Below the pieces are notes generated by a model. That model had not been told where the DNA came from and made no database searches. It saw nothing but the letters and a program-made list of their open reading frames with translations. From contig JBBDHG010000019.1 in NCBI GenBank assembly GCA_037951165.1, positions 9,871,501 through 9,935,500 on the forward strand: a stretch of DNA of 64,000 nt. The letters run 5' to 3'. Both the position numbers and the translations under genes were made by a program. Within the stretch, counting starts at the first letter, position 1; the number at the start of each line of letters is the position of its first letter. This document shows positions 35,401-48,100 of the stretch, piece after piece. The stretch is from Lophius americanus. Taxonomy: Eukaryota; Chordata; Actinopteri; Lophiiformes; Lophiidae.

Positions 35401-38400
35401 ATTTTTTTCTTCCTTAAGTTTCAGAGTGATGACAGAAACCATGATGAAACAGTAGCTGAACTGAATTCCTCAAAATTGAGTGACAAAAATAGGACTGTTT
35501 ATGTTTTGTTTTATTTTTCTACAACTAACATTTAATTTTATTACATAATGTCATATAAATGATGATAACTCAAAAATAATGTTTTTCCTTACTTCCTTGC
35601 AGCTTAGCCTCTGAGAGGATCAATGCTGTTTTCAATGACCATACTCACGATAAGGTAAAGTAGTCTAAGAATTATATCTGAGTCTTAACCTTCTCTGGCC
35701 AATTTCATGTTACCATCTTTATCCCATTTTGATTTAGTATTCACTTCTCTGTTGCTGTGGTTCCCAATATTTTAAAGCAGCATATTATTTTTGCTCCCCT
35801 TTGATATGAAAACCTTTGGTTCAGATATTAAAATATTTTTTTAAATCTTAGATTTCAAGAGATGAAGCTATCAACAAAATTCGACTTGAAACTGAAGAGA
35901 ACCTAAAAGGTATTCCATCTTATGTCTCATGTTTTAAATCCCGTTGCAGCCCCCTCCACAAAAACATGATTTCGTATTTATTACATTTCAAGTCAACTGG
36001 GTTTTTTGTTCTAAACTTCTGGTCCAATCTGTTAACTGAACAGTATCAATTTATATCTTTGATGTGCAGAAAAATTTCCTCATGCTGAACCGTATGAAGT
36101 TGTTGAATCCTTCAATACTGTCAGCAAAGAAGTCTTCCGAAGTTTAGTGCTTAATGAGTATAAGAGGTAAGTGGTGGCAGGGATGTTTATTTTCATAACG
36201 TGTAGTACCTTTGTGATTTTAGCAAAAAAGGTTTTCTTTTTGTATCCACAATGTTTCAGATGTGACGGAAGGGAGTTGATATCCTTAAGGAACATTTCCT
36301 GTGAGGTGGACCTCTTCAAACCGCTGCATGGCTCTGCTCTTTTCCAGAGAGGACAAACACAGGTAAAGAGCTGGAGAGCGATAGAACCTTAATTTAAGAT
36401 ATATACTTTTTACTATTGAAATATCTTTGTGACCAGATTTGATGAAATAAAGAATATTCTGATGTCTGTTATTGAAAAAATTGAAACAGCAAGAGGATGA
36501 ACAATAAGGTTCTTTGTTTTGAAATCTTTTTTATTTTTACAGTGAAAAAGACTTTTTAGTATTTAAGTACAAATAATTCAGTAGGTGTCCTCTTTTTTTA
36601 ACCCTAGGTGCTGAGCAGTGTCACATTTGATTCTCTGGAATCCAGTATCAAAGCAGATGTTATCACTGCAGCATTAAGGTAAAACAGGCCCACACATGAT
36701 TCCACACATTCACACCGTTTACAGATTCAGATTCAATCCTCTGGGAAATCAAATAGTTTATTACTCTCCTGTCTGAAAACATGAAACACATTGTATTCAG
36801 ACAGCTGCAAATAGATGAACAGAAACCATTAAACCTTTTCAAAAGACTATTTAAATGAGGTCTCTCCTTCATTTTTTTCCTGCAGTGGCGTCAAAGACAA
36901 GAACTTCATGCTTCATTATGAAGTGAGTAAAGTCACATATATTAGAATTGTATGATTTATTTTATACTTTAATTTTCAAGGAGATCTTTCAATTCAACCT
37001 TTTCTTTAATTTTTCAGTTCCCACCATATGCAACCAATGAAGTTGGGAGGGTGGGTGGCGTCAACAGAAGACAGATTGGCCATGGTTTGTGTTAAAAAAA
37101 AAACTCCACTTGTATTTGTCGTCAGCCAGCCACTCCACGCCAAGAGTCTTGCGGACAAGGTATTTGAGTATTTTGATATAATTGTTGATTCTTGTGTGTA
37201 TCCAAAGGGGCCTTAGCAGAGAAAGCTCTAAGACCAGTCATCCCTAAAGACTTCCCTTTTACTATAAGGGTCACCTCTGAGGTGCTGGAGTCAAATGGTG
37301 AGTGTGGTGAAACTGTTTAATAAGGGCAAAAACATCATCATCACTAATGTAAATCTGCTCATTATTTGGCAGGAAGCCAAACACACGAACATGGATTTAC
37401 AGTATCTGAATCCTTTTCATTTTTCTTTATCTATTTCCTCCTGTTCATCTCCCTCTAGGATCCTCCTCAATGGCTTCAGCATGTGGGGGAAGCCTGGCTC
37501 TGATGGATGCAGGTACTACATTGAGACTGCTTGAAATAATAATGATTTTATTAAACTTTCACTGTTGATAACGTCTGAAAATAATCATTAGATTTATTAT
37601 TTTTTTACTTAAAACTTGGAAGCTTTTCATACTCTATTTAAACACTCCAAACATTCTTAAAAAAATACTTAAATAGCTTTTTCATTTTTTTGATATGATT
37701 TTATGGTATATAATTCCACGAACTGTAAAAAGAAAAAATATTATTTTAATGTTATTTATTTTTTGCTCCGGCTTGTAATATATATATCATCCATGGTCAT
37801 TATGGTGGTCATTATGGTCATCCATTAATGACCATAAGACATAAGAATTCTACAATTTGTTTTCAACAAAGATATGATTCCTACATCGACAGTTGAAATT
37901 CAATATTTTTCAAGCTTTCAAGTTTTTTTAGAAACCTATTATTTTACTTTGTTGATATAAATGCATTCCAATAATGAAGCTAGGATCGAGTTTGCAAATG
38001 CTCAACACACCGTAACACTATTCAAACTATATTCATATACTCTCCCCCCAAGTCTTTTTCTTATGTTTTACTCTTACGCTACCCAAGGCAAATATACAGC
38101 ATTTAAACATGGATAGATAAGATAAATAGCTAAATTTGCTATTTCTATTCACATTTACTAAAGTGTATTTATGCATAATAAATAAGTATATATTCAACTA
38201 ACAAACTCAACTCTGTGCTTCGTAGGTGTGCCCATCTCCTCTGCTGTGGCAGGTGTAGCAATCGGCCTATTCTCTAAGGCCAATCCGGAGAAGCCTACCG
38301 AGATCCAGGACTACAGATTATTAACAGATATTCTGGTACCAACTATTTATTTCTCTCAGTACACATTTAGAATTTAGAATCAATCTAAATTTTGAGGTGT

Positions 38401-40351
38401 TGAATAAGGCCATATTTTAAAACAGGGAATAGAGGATTACCTGGGAGACATGGATTTCAAATTAGCTGGAACAAACAAGGGCATCACTGCATTACAGGTA
38501 CTGTGTCTGACAACTCAGAGCAAATATGTGATATTAACTTTTTGGCTCACGCGGTATCTGAAAATTGTAGGAAAACATAATAAATATGCCTTCTTTTTCC
38601 TTTTACTTCCAGGCTGATGTGAAGATCCCTGGTTTGCCTCTGAAGGTCGTCATGGAAGCAATTCAGCAGGCAACTGGTAAACCCAAATTGCACTGAAATT
38701 GAGCAGATTTTTTCGCTGAAAAAAACCCAACCCATTGAGTAGTTTATTTACCTTATTTTTTTATTATTTTTGTATCCCAGTGGCAAAAAGGGAAATCCTG
38801 GGCATCATGAACAAATGTATAGCAAAACCCAGAGGGACTAGAAAGGAGAATGGGCCTGTCGTTGGTAAGTTTTGTATTTGAACGTGAAAATAAAATTGTG
38901 TAATTTTAAGAAATGTTTGGAACATGTTGAAGATGTTCTGTTCTTAAATTCTATGTGCATAATGGCTAACACATGTTGTTTCTTGGCTCAATACTTAATC
39001 TCAGTTAGCCAATCATTGTTGGCATGAAAGCGGTATCATGTTACATAATGTATAAGAGTGTGTTTTGGTGCATGCTAGAACTAGGTAATAGTAGTGAGCA
39101 GGCCCTGACATCAAGGTGATAATCCATGTTAAACAGAGGTTAAATTTTGTCCTCAGAAAATGTCCGGGTGCCTATTTCTAAACGGGCACGCTTTGTTGGT
39201 CCAGGGGGCTATAATCTTCACAGGCTACAAGCTCAAACAGGTAACATTTGATCTTAAATTCAAATTTTTACTAAGTGACAAAATCACTGCAAACATGACA
39301 TGACAGCACATTTTAATTATTTTTAAAAGTGGAATTCTTTTTCAATTTTTAGGTGTGACAATAAGTCAAGTGGACGAAGAGACATTCTCTGTGTTCGCTC
39401 CAACACCGGGAGCAATGAATGAAGCCCAAGACTTCATCAGTGACATCTGCAAGGATGATGTGAGTCCCCGCCACTTCTAGGTTACAAAGCATATTTATGA
39501 CAATATGTTTAAACTAAAAATGAAGTCACAAATGTTGCTTACTATATCATCTCATGGCACTGAAAGTAAATCCGACATTGATCTGGAGAGGAGGCTATTA
39601 ACATGTATGTGTACATGTTTGCAAACTTTGTCCATGAGCACAAGTATATTCTTTATCTGTTTTGTGTTTTAGCAAGAACTGCAGCTTGAGTTTGGTGCTG
39701 TCTACACTGCAACCATCACTGAGATAAGGTAAATACTCAGTAATACTCATCAGGCAGTATTTGATGAGAACTTGGTCTATTGAACCCGTCTAGATTGCTT
39801 TTTTCCTTGTTCTCTGGAGTAAAGAGATACAAATCCTTAGTGTTTAAATAACTTCTGAGAAATGTCCGGCTCTCTTACAGGGACATTGGCGTCATGGTGA
39901 AACTTTATCCTAACATGAGTGCCGTCCTACTGCACAACTCACAACTGGACCACAAACGGGTCAGAAAAGTTTGCCTGTACCTAATGTTTACCAGTGTTTC
40001 AAGGATTTCAAATGGCTTGTTAAACATAATTTAATTTGTATTTCTGTCTTTCAGATCAAGCATCCAAGTGCTTTGGGATTAGAGGTTGGACAACAGATAC
40101 AGGTATGTGTCAATAACAACACACTGTATTCTCAAAAGTACATTCTCTAGTTTACATTCTGGGCTCTCATCCCCTGACTGGACTTCTACCAACAGGTCAA
40201 GTACTTTGGACGGGACCCCACAGACGGCAGGATGAGACTATCAAGGAAGGTCCTCCAATCGCCTGCTGCATCTGTCATAAAGACACTGAATGAGAAACAG
40301 AGCATCTCCATGGGATCAAGCAACAACGACTTGAATTCCACTGATTTGTGA
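32281..40351 (+). CDS. pnpt1: Polyribonucleotide nucleotidyltransferase 1, mitochondrial (PNPase)
   Basis: Complete gene, 28 coding exons, 2,313 nt, 770 residues (human 783). Exons: 32281-32399, 32670-32730, 33407-33481, 33623-33728, 33842-33891, 34026-34089, 34177-34224, 34360-34473, 35195-35381, 35603-35654, 35852-35909, 36070-36166, 36260-36362, 36608-36678, 36886-36922, 37018-37084, 37208-37297, 37459-37512, 38226-38335, 38426-38497, 38613-38676, 38781-38864, 39157-39240, 39353-39459, 39673-39728, 39881-39959, 40055-40102, 40196-40351. All are GT-AG and every phase fits. Residues 1 to about 30 (MRYLLRLGHSF...) are basic and lack acids, a mitochondrial presequence. RNase PH domain 1 lies at about 35-175, the helical domain at about 245-340, RNase PH domain 2 at about 344-560 with FQRGQTQ (372-378), GSSSMAS and metal-site GDMDFK (528-533), the KH domain at about 597-655 (GPGGYN, 609-614) and S1 at about 663-735. 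Family function: phosphorolytic 3'-5' RNase in mitochondria, working with SUV3 in RNA decay and RNA import. VLSSVTF replaces VLCTVTF of human. No defect is seen. Confidence 0.98.
32440..32474. repeat. TTA microsatellite in pnpt1 intron 1
   Basis: About 11 TTA/ATT units begin roughly 40 bp downstream of the exon 1 donor at 32,400. Confidence 0.9.
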
Positions 40352-40790
40352 CAGCAACACCACGGACTAACTTTTGACTTTTCAATTCTACAAAGCGGAC
40401 TGAGTATCAGATTGTTTCACGAACAGAGTGGGTGTTATATACACAAGTATGCCATTTTGATATAGTTCTGGACTTGATGAAACCTTGCTGGAGTAAACCT
40501 TGTCTCGTCAAATACGGTGTCGTTTTTTGTTTTTTACTTCAACGGATAGAAACAAGCTGAGAAAATCACAGGGCAGCAATAGGGTGGTGGGAGTGGACGC
40601 GTTTTCCTCTCGTATGTTGTGTTCTACCAAAACATGTATGGATTGAAAGAGTGGGGGAAAAAAGGTGGAACTAACAAAACAAACCTTACAAGTAGACAGA
40701 TCTCAATAGGTCCAGTGTTAAAGGTACTTTAACTCTAACATTTCGGCTTCTGGAGCCTTCTTCTGAAGAATAAAAGAGTTTAGGAGGAGG
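40352..40790 (+). terminator. pnpt1: pnpt1 3'UTR and candidate poly(A) signal
   Basis: After the TGA at 40,349-40,351 the first canonical AATAAA on the plus strand is at 40,769-40,774, giving a 3'UTR of about 440 nt. No other signal was seen before it. The cleavage site was not determined. Confidence 0.5.
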
Positions 40791-41859
40791 ATATCATTTC
40801 AGTTACCACAATTTATATTCGGAACTTCAAAGTTTGCTCATGATATCACAAGGTGAAGATGAGATGATCAAAGAGACAGTATGTTAAGATGAAAGCAATA
40901 GATAACCAGGATGTGCTGTGTGGTTCATCCCAGTAGGTGTGTCCTGACGTCCCCAACATCCCTGGCGTGTAGGTATGGACACGATTCAGAATGTTTGGTT
41001 TGTTGTAACTTGAAGTCCTTTCAGAGCAAACATTCGAAGGTAAAGTAATCATTCAGTCCAGCAGGTGGCTGGAGGTCAGAGTGTTGAGTTTGGAGATCCA
41101 GTACATCTTGCTCTGAGTGAGTAATTTGGGTAGGTTACCCCCCACTGTTAAGTCACATGTTTTAGTCCAATGAAGTGTTAAGTGGCTATAGGGCCATGTT
41201 ACCACCCACTTTTAAAACCAAACAGGCATTGGTATTGAGCGATTGATGTATATTGAAAAAAAAATCAAATTTTCATACGTTTTATTCATCTGCTTTAGTT
41301 TGAAGTGTTCCCTATTATGTTACCTTATTTTCAAACACTGACTGTCTTCGATCCACCAACAAGTCATCTAGGGCTTTCATCCAACACACACATCAAGCTA
41401 ACAATGATTAATAATATGTTTTATTCAAACAAATTAAGATAATACTGCTTTTTGTTTAAATACTTCCATTTTATAGGATGTATCGGATCAAGGCAATGGA
41501 AAGAGAAAACAAAGAGGATGCATGTTTTTGTAATTTCTTTCCTATATTTTATTGTATTTACAGTTTATTTGAGACAGGTAAATAAAAATCAATAAAGTAG
41601 AAGACTTTTCTCACTTAAAATGAAAATTCAGAACGATATCAATCAAAAAAATATGTGCATGCATAAAGAACCAAACTTTAATCCAGACCAACATTCAGAT
41701 GCCAAATATTACTAAAAAATATGAAAAGCAACATCAAAGAATTAAAGATAAGTGTTGCAATGTGCACTTTGAGCGAAAGTGGTCAATACAACCAACAAAC
41801 ACTGTCGGTTGGGGCTGGGTTAACCACCAGTTGTCAGAGCTTATGCCCCATGTGTTTAT
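40791..41859. other. Intergenic, pnpt1 to LINE copy 2
   Basis: AT-rich sequence without a supportable gene. A block near 40,590-40,640 (just upstream, in the 3'UTR) resembles one at about 50,640-50,700 in ppp4r3b intron 10 (TGTTGTGTTC, then ACCAAAACATGTA), probably another dispersed repeat. AATAAA motifs occur near 41,580-41,600. Confidence 0.6.
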
Positions 41860-44040
41860 TGTGATATGGAAGAGAGAATTTCTGAATTCAGTTGGATGAG
41901 GTGATAGAGAGCCTTCCCAGGGATAAGACAGTAGTGGTTGGAGCAAACGGTCATGTTGGTGCCATTGAACAGAGGAGGTGAAGGAAGGTATGATGTTAAG
42001 GACAAGATAATGGCACAGGGTACAGAAAGAGGTAGATCTTGTGAAAAGGGTGGTAATTGCTGTGTTGAATATATACAGTATTAGACGGCATAGAATGGTA
42101 GAATGAAACATGACTGGTCCTACAAAAAAGGAAAAAGACAAAGGTAGAGTATAGGATCAAATGGTAGAAGCTGAGGAAAGAAACTTTCTGTGAGGACTTC
42201 AGGGAGGAGTTGAAATGGGCTCGGGTGGTAGTTAAGTACTGTGAGATGACTGTGCAATAACAGAAAAGTGGTTAAGAAGATGGGTATGAAGGTACTTGGT
42301 GTGTAGCCAAGACAGAATAAAAAAGGCATTGAGAGTTTTTGCAGAAAGACATAGGCGAAGAAGAATTGGTGAAGCAACACTGATGAAGAAAAGGCAGGGA
42401 TATGTAGAGACGTGGCATAAGACGAAAAGTGAGGTGGAAAAGGCTAAACAAAAGGCCTGTTGTATTTGAGGCTGGACACATTTAAGAAAGAGGAAACAGG
42501 AATCTCACACGTAGTCTGTTACTACGTGTGAGATATCTGTTACTATGTGTTCAAAGGATTAGTAAGAATGAAGAATGGAAAGGCGGTTTGTTCTAATGAC
42601 ATACCGATGGTGGTGTGGAGGTGTCTTTGAAAGGGAAACTGGAGTATTTAATGAGATTGTTCAACACTATCTTGGAAATGAGAGGATTACTGAGGAATGG
42701 AGGATAACTGTTCTGGTGCAGATTATCAAAAACAAGGGCGATGATCAAAGCTGTAACAGCTACAAAGTATAAAGCTTTGGAGCCAGACAATGAAGATCTG
42801 GGAAAGATTAGAGGAATTTAGGTTAAGAAAAGAGTTGAGAATTTGTGGGCAGTGGTATAGTTTCATGCCAAGAAAGAGCACTACATATGCAATGTTTGCA
42901 TTGTGAGTGCTGATTGAGAAGTACACAGACGGTCTTTCTGGCCGTCTATGTACTAGTTTGTCTTCGTAGATTTAGAGAAACCACAGGGAGGCACTTTACT
43001 ATTTGTTGAGGATACCTGAAGGGACAGAGAAGTACGTCAGAGTGGTATATTATAAATTAAATGTATTGTTATTATTATTATTATATCATATGTGTGAGAG
43101 CAATATATCAATAGTTAGTTGTGCAGTAGGAGTAACAGATGTGTTAAAGGTGGAGTCGGGACTGGAACAGGGATTGGCTCTGAACCCCTTGTTCTTTAGT
43201 ATGGCGATGCACAGACTGAAGATGTAGATGAAGTGTACAAGAGTCTCTGTGGACAATGATGTTTTTGAATGACATTGCGATCTGAAAAGGGAGCATGGAA
43301 AAGGTGTAAGAAAACCTGGAGAGATGGATGAATGTGTGTAAAGGAAAAGCAGGCAAGTGGAACGGTGAGGATGCAAGGAGTAGAGGTGGAGAAGGTCCAG
43401 GGGCTTAAGTACTTTGGGTCAAGTGTTCATAGTAACAGGGAATTTGTGGAGTGCACCCATATCCTTGAGCAAGAACTCAAGAAAGATATGAAGTTAAAGT
43501 GGATAGATGATCAATCTATAGCATTTCTTTCATATGGAAAAGAGGTGAAGAAGCGAGTGTAGGCAGGGTTGGAGGAGAAATGTGTCAGGAGTTATCTTTG
43601 ACATAAGAGTAGCAGCAAGAGTAAAGGGAAAGATTTACAAGATGGTAGTGAGAGCAGCTCTGCTGTATGGTTTAAAAATGGTGGCACTGGCCAAAAGAGA
43701 GGATTCAGAGCTGGGGGGAGCAGAGCTGAAGATGTTAAGATTTCCTTTAAGAGTGACGAGGATGGACAGGATTAGAAAAAAGCGAGACAGTCCATTTTGG
43801 AGACAAATTAAGAAAGGCCAGATTGGTGGTGGTTTGTACATGCGGAAAGGAGGGATAGTAGATATATTGATAGAAGGATGCTAAAGACAGGCCGGGAGTG
43901 AAAGGGCAGGACATGCAGTTAGTTGGTTGATGTGACAGATGATGTTGCAGAAGACAGGGCAAGATAGAAACAGATGTTCCACTGTGATGACACCTAAAGG
44001 GAACAGCCGAATAGGAGATGAAAAAGGAGAATAAGAAGTA
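41860..44040 (+). mobile_element. Decayed endonuclease/RT-type non-LTR retrotransposon, copy 2
   Basis: Same family as 30.6-31.8 kb but with more of the 3' half. The endonuclease remnant LDEVIESLPRDKTVVVGAN is near 41,890. The RT region has ITEEWRITVLVQIIKNKGDD (42,690-42,745), GTEKYVRVV (43,020), SCAVGVTDVLKVESGLEQG (about 43,120) and a C-terminal part with GLKYFGSSVHSNREF (43,405), KEVKKRV, VRAALLYGLKMVALAKRE (43,650) and LKMLRFPLRVTRMDRIRKK (43,729), ending with a VTDD-AEDRAR-like segment near 43,930-43,990. At least ten frame breaks make it a pseudo-element. A roughly 40-bp retroposon tail with TTA repeats is inserted near 43,048-43,086. A 13-bp perfect hairpin sits at 42,503-42,533. Confidence 0.88.
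42503..42533. repeat. Perfect 13-bp inverted repeat with 5-nt loop
   Basis: TCTCACACGTAGT (42503-42515) and ACTACGTGTGAGA (42521-42533) pair exactly around CTGTT, within the decayed LINE copy 2. A partial third arm (TTACTATGTGT) follows at about 42,540, suggesting replication slippage. Confidence 0.85.
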
Positions 44041-44531
44041 AGAATTTTTCTATCTTTTCTATCTCCTTCTACAGCTTTATCAAATATATTTACGTCACGG
44101 TGTCCTTAACTGAAGTTTTCAACAAAAGGTAGGTTTCAAACCACTTAAGAATTCTAATGCCCTAACCTCATGTCCTGCACTACATTTAACCAGTACTGAC
44201 AACATATTTTGAACAATTTGATATAAAACAATTTGTGATAATATTTTTGTGTTTTAAAAACTTATCAGCATTCTTCGATAAATATTTTACGATTGCAGAT
44301 AAAGAAAAATAAAATCTATGTTTCCTATCCGAGAACCGTTATTTAAAAATTAATAAAAAATCAGAAAGTCTAACGTAACATTCTATATATTTAATATTAC
44401 AGATCTCTTACGAGAGGCAGTATTTCTAAATTCATTTCAGAGATTTGCTCCATTTAGTGTTTTTTGTATCACCGATAATGGAGAAATAGGTCTGGATTCT
44501 TGTGGATTAATAATTTAACAGCATGAATTAA

Positions 44532-44547
44532 TAATAATAATAATAAT
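44532..44547. repeat. Short TAA microsatellite
   Basis: Five to six TAA units about 600 bp upstream of the ppp4r3b coding start, outside the likely promoter. Confidence 0.7.
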
Positions 44548-44689
44548 ACATTTAATTGTTACGATAGCGTAATGTTGTGTTTGTTTTAATAAACGTTATG
44601 ATAAATGCCCTTCGTTAAAATGCCTCTAAATGAAATGTCAGTTATTGTTATGTCAACATCTGTCGGTCACTTGCAGGTGAGTTCTTCTG

Positions 44690-45119
44690 CTATTACCTTT
44701 CTTGCCGATAGATAGCGCACTGAAAAGCCAGACGCTCCTGTTTTCCCATTGGCTGTGGTTTCTCGGGGGAGGATACCCCGCGGCAGATAGCGCTTGATTG
44801 ACATCGAAGAAGAAAAGGAACACAAGATCGGATTACAAGATGGCGCTCTGTAAACGCTAGCAAGAAGGCCATTGGAGTTGTTTTGTGCTCTGTGAATTTA
44901 ACAGTTAACATTAGGCGTCAATTTAAGTTGTTTCACATTGTGAACGTAATTAATTAATGACGTAAATACTTTTAATTTCATCAATATCGTTGAACTTTAC
45001 TTCGGCATGCATGTTTAATAACATGCGGGTGGAAACAAAGTTAACTGTTCGAGGCTAGGAAAAGGCACGGAGTGAGGTGATAGCTTGTTAGCAAGCAGCT
45101 AGCTCCGACTCGGTTAACT
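44690..45119 (+). promoter_or_regulatory. ppp4r3b: ppp4r3b promoter and 5'UTR
   Basis: Inverted CCAAT boxes occur as CCCATTGGCTG (about 44,745-44,755) and GCCATTGGAG (about 44,868). A YY1-type initiator element CAAGATGGCGCTC lies at 44,836-44,848. This CCAAT plus YY1 layout without TATA is typical of broadly expressed vertebrate genes. The YY1 ATG opens a seven-codon upstream frame (MALCKR, stop at 44,858-44,860). The leader is rich in in-frame stops before the main ATG. The transcription start is inferred, not seen. Confidence 0.55.
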
Positions 45120-48100
45120 ATGTCGGACACTAGGCGGCGAGTGAAAGTATATACGCTGAATGAAGATAGGCAGTGGGACGATCGGGGTACCGGACACGTT
45201 TCGTCCACCTTTGTTGAGCGTCTGAAAGGAATATCGTTATTAGTTCGGGCTGAATCAGACGGTAAGTTCCCCGTTAGCATAGCCGCGTTGACGTTCCCCA
45301 AGCTAGCGTTAGCATGATGACCACTGCTTGTTCGCCCAGAACGGTTAATTTCCCCACTTCGTACACTTCCTCTACGTAAGATGGCTCAATTATTTGAATT
45401 GAAGATTTTTTGAAATCAATGTTCCGAGGTTCCTCGAGCAACAAGCATAATTACTGTCTTTTGATATAGTCTGTTGGGGTTATCAAGCCCGCTAGTTTAG
45501 CATGCGACGTGATCTTAGCATGGGGGCCCGCAAATACTATCCCCATTCCTAGAGGTCCAAACTGTATTTTAACACAGACCAGCATTAACGCAGATGACAT
45601 CAAATAAGTATGGTGGTTGTAAACAAACCACTTTACATTTGTTTTTTATTCTATGTATATCTGATGTATTTGTGTTTCTCCCTGGTCACTCAGCGAGAAA
45701 TGCTTCCTGCCAATCAGCTTAACTGTCCTTAAAATTAGAGAATCTAAACAAGAAGCTAAATCATTTGTTCGTCTTTGCTGTGATGATCTGGCTCGAAAGT
45801 GAAATTTTACCCCATTGTTTTTTTTTAGGGTCATTGCTATTGGAGTCGAAGATAAGTCCAAATACTGCATATCAGAAACAACAGGTAAGGGAATAGATTA
45901 TATGTGTACGGAACAGTCACAGCCTCTTCACTTCACTACTTTCTAAACCATTGTTAACTTGTTGCTGGACAGCTAATGCCTTAATTTCACTGATAACCCG
46001 TTAGCTTATAATCATAGTAAGGTCGCATTATTAGTGCAATATTTATAAAATTATTTATTTTACATATAGTTAGTACTCAAATAAAACACATGGGTTGAAA
46101 ATATAGATTAAAGCCAAATCTTTCCATGCATATAATAGACATTCATCACTGTAAATGTGTTGTGTCCAGTCTGTTCACTAGCAAAACCAAAAAAACTCTG
46201 TGTTAAGTTGATGTTTCTCGCTCCTCTTTCCAGGACACACTGATTGTCTGGTCAGAAGCAGATAATTATGACCTTGCCCTTAGTTTCCAGGAAAAGGCTG
46301 GTTGTGATGAGATCTGGGAGAAGATCTGTCAGGTGAAGTTTTTGCTGTTTTAACAAAGTTTTGTGCATCTTCTTTTTTACTTAAAGGTATATTTTTGGAC
46401 CTCCTAGAATTTATATTAACACAACCATAAGCAGCAATAGACAGTATATTCATGCTTTATTTCTCATCCATAAAATGTTTCTTGTCCAGGTTCAAGGCAA
46501 AGACCCTGCCCTGGATATCACCCAGGACCCCATTGATGAGTCGGAAGAAGAGCGTTTTGAGGAGATTCAAGAGACGAGCCACCTGGTCGAGCTCCCTCCT
46601 TGTGAGCTAAGCAGACTGGAGGAGATAGCTGATTTGGTTACCTCTGTCCTGTCTTCGCCCATCCGGAGGGAAAAGCTTGCTCTGGCTCTCGTGAGCGAGG
46701 GCTTCATCAAGAAACTCCTGGGTCTCTTCAGAGTGTGTGAGGACCTGGATAACAGGGAAGGTCTACATCACCTCTATGAGATTGTCCGAGGTGTTTTGTT
46801 CCTCAATAAAGCAGCCCTCTTTGAGGTAATGTTCTCTGATGACTGTATTATGGATGTGGTGGGCTGCCTTGAGTACGACCCAGCACTGGTTCAGCCAAAA
46901 CGACATCGGGAATTCTTGACCAAGACGGCAAAGTTTAAAGAGGTGATCCCTATTACGGACTCTGAGCTACGACAGAAGATCCACCAAACCTACCGGGTGC
47001 AATACATCCAGGACATCATACTGCCCACACCGTCTGTGTTTGAGGAAAACTTCCTGTCCACACTCACCTCCTTCATCTTCTTCAACAAGGTGGAGATAGT
47101 CAGTATGTTGCAGGTGAGGAACCAATTCAGGTGACTTAAAATATTTTAGACACAAACCTGGTCACATGAGGTTTCTCATACCAAAATTTCACTGCAGGTG
47201 AAATTTGCAGGTTTCAGGACAACCTTTCTGATTTTAGAATATTTTCCTAAATGTACAGTGTTTTTTTAGTAGTGTCTCATTTTCTAGTGCATTACTACTG
47301 ACCGAACTTTGTTGATGATTACAAGAAAACCTGTCAAGTCTGTCGTTATAGACAACGTTTGAATACATCAGAGATTGTATGATATAGTTTTTAATTGATG
47401 ATAAATTATTTCCTTGATTGCCATCAGTTAATGTATTGATTTCTTATTCGAGGACTGAAATGTCAAATTAAACTGAGAATGTAAATGAGATTTTATTTAT
47501 TATTTCCTATGGGGTAATTCAAGTCCTGACTGAAAATGGATGATGGTCATGACATTGTACATGTTATCGAACAATGCATGTGGCCACACAGGGCACCTGA
47601 ATTTATTACTGTTTGTCCTCTAGTAAAGAAATGTCTATACATTAATTTATTAATCATAAAGATATATTTGTGAAGCATCATTTGGTGAAGAAATTGTTCA
47701 TGACATAGCTTTCAGTATTGTTATTATTTTAGGCTCATCTTAATAGAAAATGATTTATACTAGCCTACTGTTTTAATGATAAAAACACCCATTGTTAAGA
47801 CAGTCCGATTGAGTTCATATCCAAGTGTTTGGAATCCGTTGTTCCTCGGGATTATTTAGAGGAGGCTTTCTCTAATAAACACGAGTCAGTGGAACATGTC
47901 ACGCTTTTGAATTTTGACTCTTCTTCCTGTAGTATAGACTATCTGTAATACATTTTAAAATATTCCTTGTTTTTCCGTGTATTGCATAATTAAAGTGTGT
48001 TTTTATTTCATCCTGTTTGTATTGTCACAGGAGGATGAGAAGTTCTTAACAGAGGTCTTTGCACAGCTCACAGATGAAGCAACAGACAACAGTAAAAGGA

